64,000 nucleotides of DNA, taken from Butyrivibrio sp. Lineage in GTDB: Bacteria; Bacillota; Clostridia; Lachnospirales; Lachnospiraceae. Every line of letters begins with the position of its first letter. Positions within the stretch are counted from its first letter, which is position 1. The position numbers were made by a program, and so were the translations under genes. The notes below the pieces were generated by a model that did no database searches, was not told where the DNA came from, and saw nothing but the letters and a program-made list of their open reading frames with translations. The stretch lies in the NCBI RefSeq assembly GCF_017433805.1, contig NZ_JAFRGN010000046.1, positions 1-64,000 of the forward strand, in the 5' to 3' direction. Of the stretch, positions 59,948 through 64,000 are shown in pieces.

Positions 59948-61858
59948 ATGAACACAGAGACACAAATTGAATTTGATAAGATAAAAGAAATATGGGCGGG
60001 GCTCACAAGTACAGATTATGCCAAGGAAAAGATACGTGAGACAGAAATTATACTAAGTGAAAGTGCACTTCGAAAGGCACTTCAGGATACGACAGATAGC
60101 CGGGCATTTATAGAAAAGCTTGGAAATCCTCCACTTCAGAACGTAACAGAAGTGCGAGAGGTCCTGACTATAGCAGAAAAGGGCAAGTGCCTGACTCCAT
60201 ACCAACTTGAGAGAGTTGAAAAAGCTCTGGTAGCTGTTGAGAGGATGATGGACTATCTGTCACGCGGCAAGCAGTACAATAACAGCCTTGCCTACTATGA
60301 TGAAAACTTAAATCCTCTAACTGAGCTCAGGGAAGAGATAGTAAGTCAGATCAGAAACGAAGAAGTGGATGACAGGGCGTCAAAAGAGCTGTATGATCTC
60401 CGAAACCATATAGCTGCCATGGAAGAAAACATGAAGCAGAAGGCTGATCAGATCATAAGAAAAAATAAGGATTTCATGGCTGATTCATATCATACTGTGA
60501 GAAATGGTAGAGTATGCGTTCCTGTAAAGAAAGAATACAAATTCAGGATTCCTGGAAGTGTGATCGATAAATCCTCAACTGGAAACACACTTTTTGTGGA
60601 ACCTGAGGGGCTTGCAAAGTGTTATGATGAGCTGGAGCTAATGCGTATCGATGAGGAAAATGAAGTATACAGAATCCTTTATACCCTCACAGTCATGGTG
60701 GCTGACGATGCCCAGATCATGGAAGAAAACATAAAGATGCTTGAAAAGCTGGACTATATTTTTTCCAAGGGAAAGCTCAGTATCGAGCTGGATTGCGCGG
60801 AGCCTTTCATAAATCTGGAAAGGCGTATTAAGCTTGTGAAGGCAAGACACCCTCTGATGGATAAAGAGATTAATGTCCCGCTGGATTTTACTCTTGGAGA
60901 GGGAGACGTGCGAGGAATAGTCATCACGGGCCCCAACACAGGCGGAAAGACAGTTGCCATCAAGACTGTAATGCTTAGTTGCTACATGGCACAGTGCGGA
61001 CTACATGTAGCCTGCAAGGAAGCCGATATCTGCATGAATAGTAATTTTCTTTCTGATATAGGAGATGGCCAGAACTTGTCTGAGAATCTGTCCACATTTT
61101 CAGCTCATATTAAAAATGTCCTTGATATACTGAGCCAAATTAATCATGAGAGCCTTGTTATCATGGACGAGCTTGGCTCAGGTACAGACCCTGCGGAGGG
61201 CATGGGAATTGCGGTTGCCATACTTGAAGAACTTAAGAAAAGTAATGCCAATTTCCTTGTAACAACCCATTATCCAGAGATCAAGGATTATGCAGCCAGG
61301 ACAGAGCACATTGAGAACGCGAGAATGGCCTTTGATAAAGAGACTCTTCGTCCGACCTATGAGATGGTCATTGGAGAAGCTGGAAACAGTTGTGCTTTTT
61401 ACATTGCAGAAAGGCTCGGCATGCCAGCTGAAATGCTGGAAGTTGCAGCAAAGGCCGCTTACGGAGAAGATGCTGCTAAGGACTATGTTTTTGCTATCGG
61501 GAATAAACGCAGTAAAAAGACATCTGGAAGCAGGATTGTTAAGACTAAGCAAATTCATTCTACAGCAGAACTGGAGCAGAAATTCAGCATTGGTGATAGC
61601 GTAATGATTTATCCTGACAAGAAGATAGGAATTGTTTGTGAGCCAATAAATAAAAAGGGGATTCTTAGAGTACAGCTTCCGAACAAAAAGATTTACATCA
61701 ACCATAAGCGCGTCAAACTCCATGTGAAAGCAGACCAGCTCTATCCAGAAAACTATGATTTCTCCATAGTTTTTGATACTGTGGCAAATCGCAAGGCAAG
61801 GCATGAAATGAGCCGAAAGCTTACGGATAAAGTAATTGTGTATGACGAGGATGACTAA
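59948..61858 (+). CDS. MutS2-like ATPase lacking the Smr nuclease domain
   Basis: 636 residues from the ATG with GGAG seven bases upstream. It lacks the mismatch-binding domains I and II of MutS. A helical lever/clamp region (about 1-290) leads to the MutS ATPase: Walker A TGPNTGGKT, IGDGQNLSENLSTFSAH (signature), Walker B VIMDELGSGTDPAEG and TTHYPEIKDYA. After a short basic linker comes a KOW-like segment (FSIGDSVMIYPDKKIGIV), then about 50 residues (VFDTVANRKARHEMSRK) where MutS2 normally carries Smr; the LDLRG nuclease motif is missing. B. subtilis MutS2 binds collided ribosomes and splits them. This relative may keep ribosome action without RNA cleavage; that is inferred. Confidence 0.85.
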   Translation: MNTETQIEFDKIKEIWAGLTSTDYAKEKIRETEIILSESALRKALQDTTDSRAFIEKLGNPPLQNVTEVREVLTIAEKGKCLTPYQLERVEKALVAVERMMDYLSRGKQYNNSLAYYDENLNPLTELREEIVSQIRNEEVDDRASKELYDLRNHIAAMEENMKQKADQIIRKNKDFMADSYHTVRNGRVCVPVKKEYKFRIPGSVIDKSSTGNTLFVEPEGLAKCYDELELMRIDEENEVYRILYTLTVMVADDAQIMEENIKMLEKLDYIFSKGKLSIELDCAEPFINLERRIKLVKARHPLMDKEINVPLDFTLGEGDVRGIVITGPNTGGKTVAIKTVMLSCYMAQCGLHVACKEADICMNSNFLSDIGDGQNLSENLSTFSAHIKNVLDILSQINHESLVIMDELGSGTDPAEGMGIAVAILEELKKSNANFLVTTHYPEIKDYAARTEHIENARMAFDKETLRPTYEMVIGEAGNSCAFYIAERLGMPAEMLEVAAKAAYGEDAAKDYVFAIGNKRSKKTSGSRIVKTKQIHSTAELEQKFSIGDSVMIYPDKKIGIVCEPINKKGILRVQLPNKKIYINHKRVKLHVKADQLYPENYDFSIVFDTVANRKARHEMSRKLTDKVIVYDEDD

Positions 61859-61885
61859 CGCAAAAGCAGTAACATAAAAAACAGC

Positions 61886-61914
61886 TTGGGAAAAAGTAAA
61901 ATTAGGGTTACTAT
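61886..61914 (+). promoter_or_regulatory. Possible promoter and operator before the RelA/SpoT-like gene
   Basis: TTGGGA, 17-base spacer, TACTAT. The -10 lies inside the palindrome GTTACT-ATATA-AGTAAC (61907-61923), which could be an operator. A terminator follows at 61930, so this promoter would itself be attenuated. Confidence 0.4.
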
Positions 61915-61929
61915 ATAAGTAACAAAGAA

Positions 61930-61969
61930 AGCAAAGGTGCTTGAACAGGGCATCTTTGCTTATTTTTTT
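61930..61969 (+). terminator. Terminator between the MutS2-like and RelA/SpoT-like genes
   Basis: AGCAAAGGTGC / GCATCTTTGCT stem of 11 pairs, nine-base loop, TTTTTTT; it abuts the GGAGGAGG of the next gene. Confidence 0.92.
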
Positions 61970-61983
61970 GGAGGAGGTATGGA

Positions 61984-62973
61984 ATGGTTACATTAAATGA
62001 TTATCTATACAACGGGGACACTGTGCTCAAGATATTGCAGATGTATTCCAGGGATCTAAAAGAATCCTCGATTAAGACTGGCAATACAGTAGATATGTTC
62101 CATAGCAATTTCCTTTTGCGAATGGAGGAGTTACTGGTTCATAATGACTTCCTCACATCCCAGTCTCAGAGAATTCGCGAACTTTACAAGTACATGACAA
62201 GACAATATCCTCAGCTGGCCTTTACCTTCAAGGGACGAATTAAATCGCTTATCAGAGCTGAAGAGAAATTTAACGCCTATATCGTAGAGACTGTCTACAA
62301 TTACTACAAGGAACATGGCTCTTTTCCTGAGGCAAATGAAGTGAAGAGTAAAATAGAGCATTTCAGGGATCTCATCGCCTATAGAATTGTAATATCCATG
62401 CCAAGGTGCCACGTAAGTGACCCAAAAGAGCGTCAGGAGATTGAGCTTAAGTACCTCTATGAAATAGCAAATATGCTGCCGGACTTCTTGGAGCAAAGAG
62501 GCTTTAGTCCAGAAATGTCCTCCATAAACAGTTCATCAACCTCAGAAAGGTTAAGCGAATCAGTAAGACCATATTTTAAGGACTACATCAGTAACCCAAG
62601 TCCTTATGGCTATGAGTCTCTTCACATAACTCTTTATGACAACGAATCCAGAAGCTATGTCGAGGTTCAGCTCCGCACAAAAGACATGGATGACTACGCA
62701 GAGATAGGCCCAGCCAATCATCTTGGCTATGAAAAGAGACAGCAAAAAGAGCGCGCAAAGAGAAACAAGATTCCTCAGGGAGAATGCATCTTTTTTGATG
62801 AAGCCTTTGAAAGAGGAATGCTACTTCAGCAGCTGGAGCTGTCTAAGATAGATGTAAACATGTTCGGAGCAATCAATAACAGCCTCATAAATGATGGCTG
62901 CGGACTATATAGAGGAAGGCTCATTCTGCCATTTGAGCACCTGTCCAGATTCCAGAACGATGTAATAGACTAG
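61984..62973 (+). CDS. RelA/SpoT-type (p)ppGpp synthetase domain protein
   Basis: 329 residues. The synthetase motifs are recognisable in order: KGRIKSLIRAEEK (ATP-site Arg/Lys), FRDLIAYRIVI (metal Asp), NPSPYGYESLHITLYD (GTP-site Tyr and the conserved His) and YVEVQLRTKDMDDYAEIGP (catalytic Glu of the ExQxRT motif) followed by NHLGYEK. There is no HD hydrolase domain and no TGS or ACT domain. It is longer than usual small alarmone synthetases, with a roughly 75-residue insertion before PYGYESLH and a 60-residue C-terminal extension. It probably makes (p)ppGpp or a related alarmone. GGAGGAGG precedes the ATG. Confidence 0.82.
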   Translation: MVTLNDYLYNGDTVLKILQMYSRDLKESSIKTGNTVDMFHSNFLLRMEELLVHNDFLTSQSQRIRELYKYMTRQYPQLAFTFKGRIKSLIRAEEKFNAYIVETVYNYYKEHGSFPEANEVKSKIEHFRDLIAYRIVISMPRCHVSDPKERQEIELKYLYEIANMLPDFLEQRGFSPEMSSINSSSTSERLSESVRPYFKDYISNPSPYGYESLHITLYDNESRSYVEVQLRTKDMDDYAEIGPANHLGYEKRQQKERAKRNKIPQGECIFFDEAFERGMLLQQLELSKIDVNMFGAINNSLINDGCGLYRGRLILPFEHLSRFQNDVID

Positions 62974-63104
62974 AAAAGAGGTATTAGGGTAAACTTTATT
63001 ATAATTATTCTATCTATTTGAATACCTATAGGGCGCTGATATTATTGAAAATGTAAAAGCGCTTTGAACAGACAACATGAACAGACACAAGAGAGGGTAT
63101 GAAA

Positions 63105-63387
63105 ATGAATAGAGATATTTTTATCAGAAATTTGACAAAAGAAAAGATAGAGATGAGCCCAAAGGGCAGAAAAGCAAGTGAGGTAACACCTGAGGAATTC
63201 GAGCAGTGCTACGAGAACTTTTTTGACATGATCTTCGAAATATCTCCTTGTTCCCGAGAAGCTCTATGAGTATGCTAAAAAGAGAAACATCGAGATTCCT
63301 GTGCATGGCATACTACAAGGAAATTGTGAGAATATTACGCCCCTACTAAGAGTGCACAGAATGTCGGGTGCACCTTTTAGCAGATAG
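63105..63387 (+). pseudogene. Frameshifted small hypothetical gene
   Basis: It starts ATG with GAGAGG upstream and a possible promoter TTGAAT-16-TATTAT at 63018-63045. The first frame gives MNRDIFIRNLTKEKIEMSPK..EEFEQCYENFFDMIFE and then stops at 63267-63269. From about 63238 the +1 frame continues naturally: YLLVPEKLYEYAKKRNIEIP..HGILQGNCENITPLL, to TAG at 63385-63387. One base shift near 63237-63243 therefore splits a protein of about 95 residues. No family is recognised. Sequencing error or true mutation cannot be told apart. Confidence 0.6.
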
Positions 63388-63425
63388 ATATACTGATAGT
63401 ACAGTGAAGGAAAGGAGTGAACGTG

Positions 63426-64000
63426 ATGCAAGGTTGGATCGAAGGCTTCCAGGAATCCATCGACTTCATAGAAGAGAATTTGACGGATGAGCTGGATATT
63501 GAGGTCATAGCCAGTAAGGCGGCTTTATCGCCGTTCTACTATCAGCGCATTTTTGGAGCACTTTGTGGTGTGACTGTCGGAGAATACATCAGGGCGCGCA
63601 GAATGACTCTGGCAGCACAGGAACTTAGTAGGCAGGACGTTAAGGTAATCGATGTGGCCGTTAAATATGGCTACGATTCACCGGATAGTTTTACCAAGGC
63701 TTTCCAGAAGTTCCATGGAATTACGCCTATTCAGGCCAAGGAGCCTGGGGCGCCGCTTCGCTCTTTTGCACCGCTGCATATTAAAATCACGATGGAGGGT
63801 GGTACTATGTTGGATTATCGTATTGTTAAGAAGGCACCGTTTACAATTGTTGGAGTTAAGAGACCTTTTAACTCAGATACAAGCTATCAGGAGATTCCTA
63901 AGTTCTGGGATGAACTGCTTGCTCAGGGTGAGAAGCGCCCTATTATGGGAACCTTTGGCGTATGCCTTGATATGAAAGGAAAAGAGTTTGACTATTGGAT
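63426..64000 (+). CDS. AraC family regulator with GyrI-like effector domain (cut by window end)
   Basis: 191 residues are present; the gene runs off the right edge. Residues about 5-105 are the double HTH of AraC/XylS type (VIASKAALSPFYYQRIFG, VKVIDVAVKYGYDSPDSFTK, FQKFHGITPIQA). Residues from about 125 (LDYRIVKKAPFTIVGVKRPF) begin a GyrI/SOUL-like small-molecule-binding domain, as in SAV/Rob-type regulators. AAAGGAGTGAACGTG precedes the ATG; a GTG one codon earlier is an alternative start. It may sense a drug or amphiphile; unknown target. Confidence 0.88.
   Translation, partial: MQGWIEGFQESIDFIEENLTDELDIEVIASKAALSPFYYQRIFGALCGVTVGEYIRARRMTLAAQELSRQDVKVIDVAVKYGYDSPDSFTKAFQKFHGITPIQAKEPGAPLRSFAPLHIKITMEGGTMLDYRIVKKAPFTIVGVKRPFNSDTSYQEIPKFWDELLAQGEKRPIMGTFGVCLDMKGKEFDYW

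Noticed and set aside
59948-61858. Canonical mismatch-repair MutS or full MutS2
   Set aside because: Mismatch-binding domains I-II are missing and there is no Smr domain with LDLRG motif.

Overview
The window looks like the chromosomal origin region of a rumen or gut Lachnospiraceae bacterium, most likely Butyrivibrio or Pseudobutyrivibrio. This rests on low-to-mid GC, strong AGGAGG-type ribosome binding sites, a secreted multi-modular GH10 xylanase with cell-wall repeats, a GH51 arabinofuranosidase, the DUF3881 and DUF4446 genes, and the gene order rpmH-rnpA-yidD-yidC-jag-mnmE-mnmG-rsmG-parA-parB opposite dnaA-dnaN-S4-recF-gyrB-gyrA. The genus is inferred; no 16S gene is present.

Layout. 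0-10 kb (minus strand): an MBOAT acyltransferase, the xylanase, and a surE / DUF3160 lipoprotein / CapA-like operon. 10-20.5 kb: a LexA-box-controlled Y-family polymerase with a YolD-like partner, an aldo/keto reductase with Fe-S motifs, a MATE exporter, a zinc-ribbon membrane protein, the GH51 enzyme, an alpha/beta hydrolase, an AEC transporter and exonuclease III. 20.5-24.4 kb: a heterodimeric ABC exporter behind a leader-peptide attenuator. 24.4-29.2 kb: a trpDCFBA operon behind a tryptophan T-box, without trpE or trpG. 29.3-30.8 kb: a GGDEF protein. 30.8-47.3 kb: the replication origin, with gyrA to dnaA on minus and rpmH to rsmG on plus, and DnaA boxes on both sides of dnaA. 47.3-53.8 kb: three parS-like sites, parA, parB, DUF4446, serS, DUF3881, deoD, a histidine phosphatase and tRNA-Arg(CCU). 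53.8-58.3 kb: an accessory segment after the tRNA, with two HTH regulators (one fused to a MotA/ExbB-like membrane part), a chemoreceptor of different composition, gene debris and a MITE-like element. 58.3-64 kb: a GNAT enzyme, a nucleoside phosphorylase, a MutS2-like ATPase lacking Smr, a RelA/SpoT-type synthetase, a frameshifted small gene and a truncated AraC regulator.

The most notable signal is regulatory. Three separate genes or operons have the same leader layout: promoter, short ORF with its own ribosome binding site, intrinsic terminator, then the main gene. They are the ABC exporter (leader ORF 20586-20663), the GNAT enzyme (58090-58200) and the MutS2-like ATPase (59710-59730). In each, part of the leader can pair with the 5' arm of the terminator. 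This is the layout of ribosome-mediated attenuation, as in bmrB-bmrCD. For the MutS2-like protein, whose family acts on stalled ribosomes, it suggests a translation-stress gene induced by ribosome stalling. A probable (p)ppGpp synthetase lies just downstream. None of this was tested by folding software or database search.
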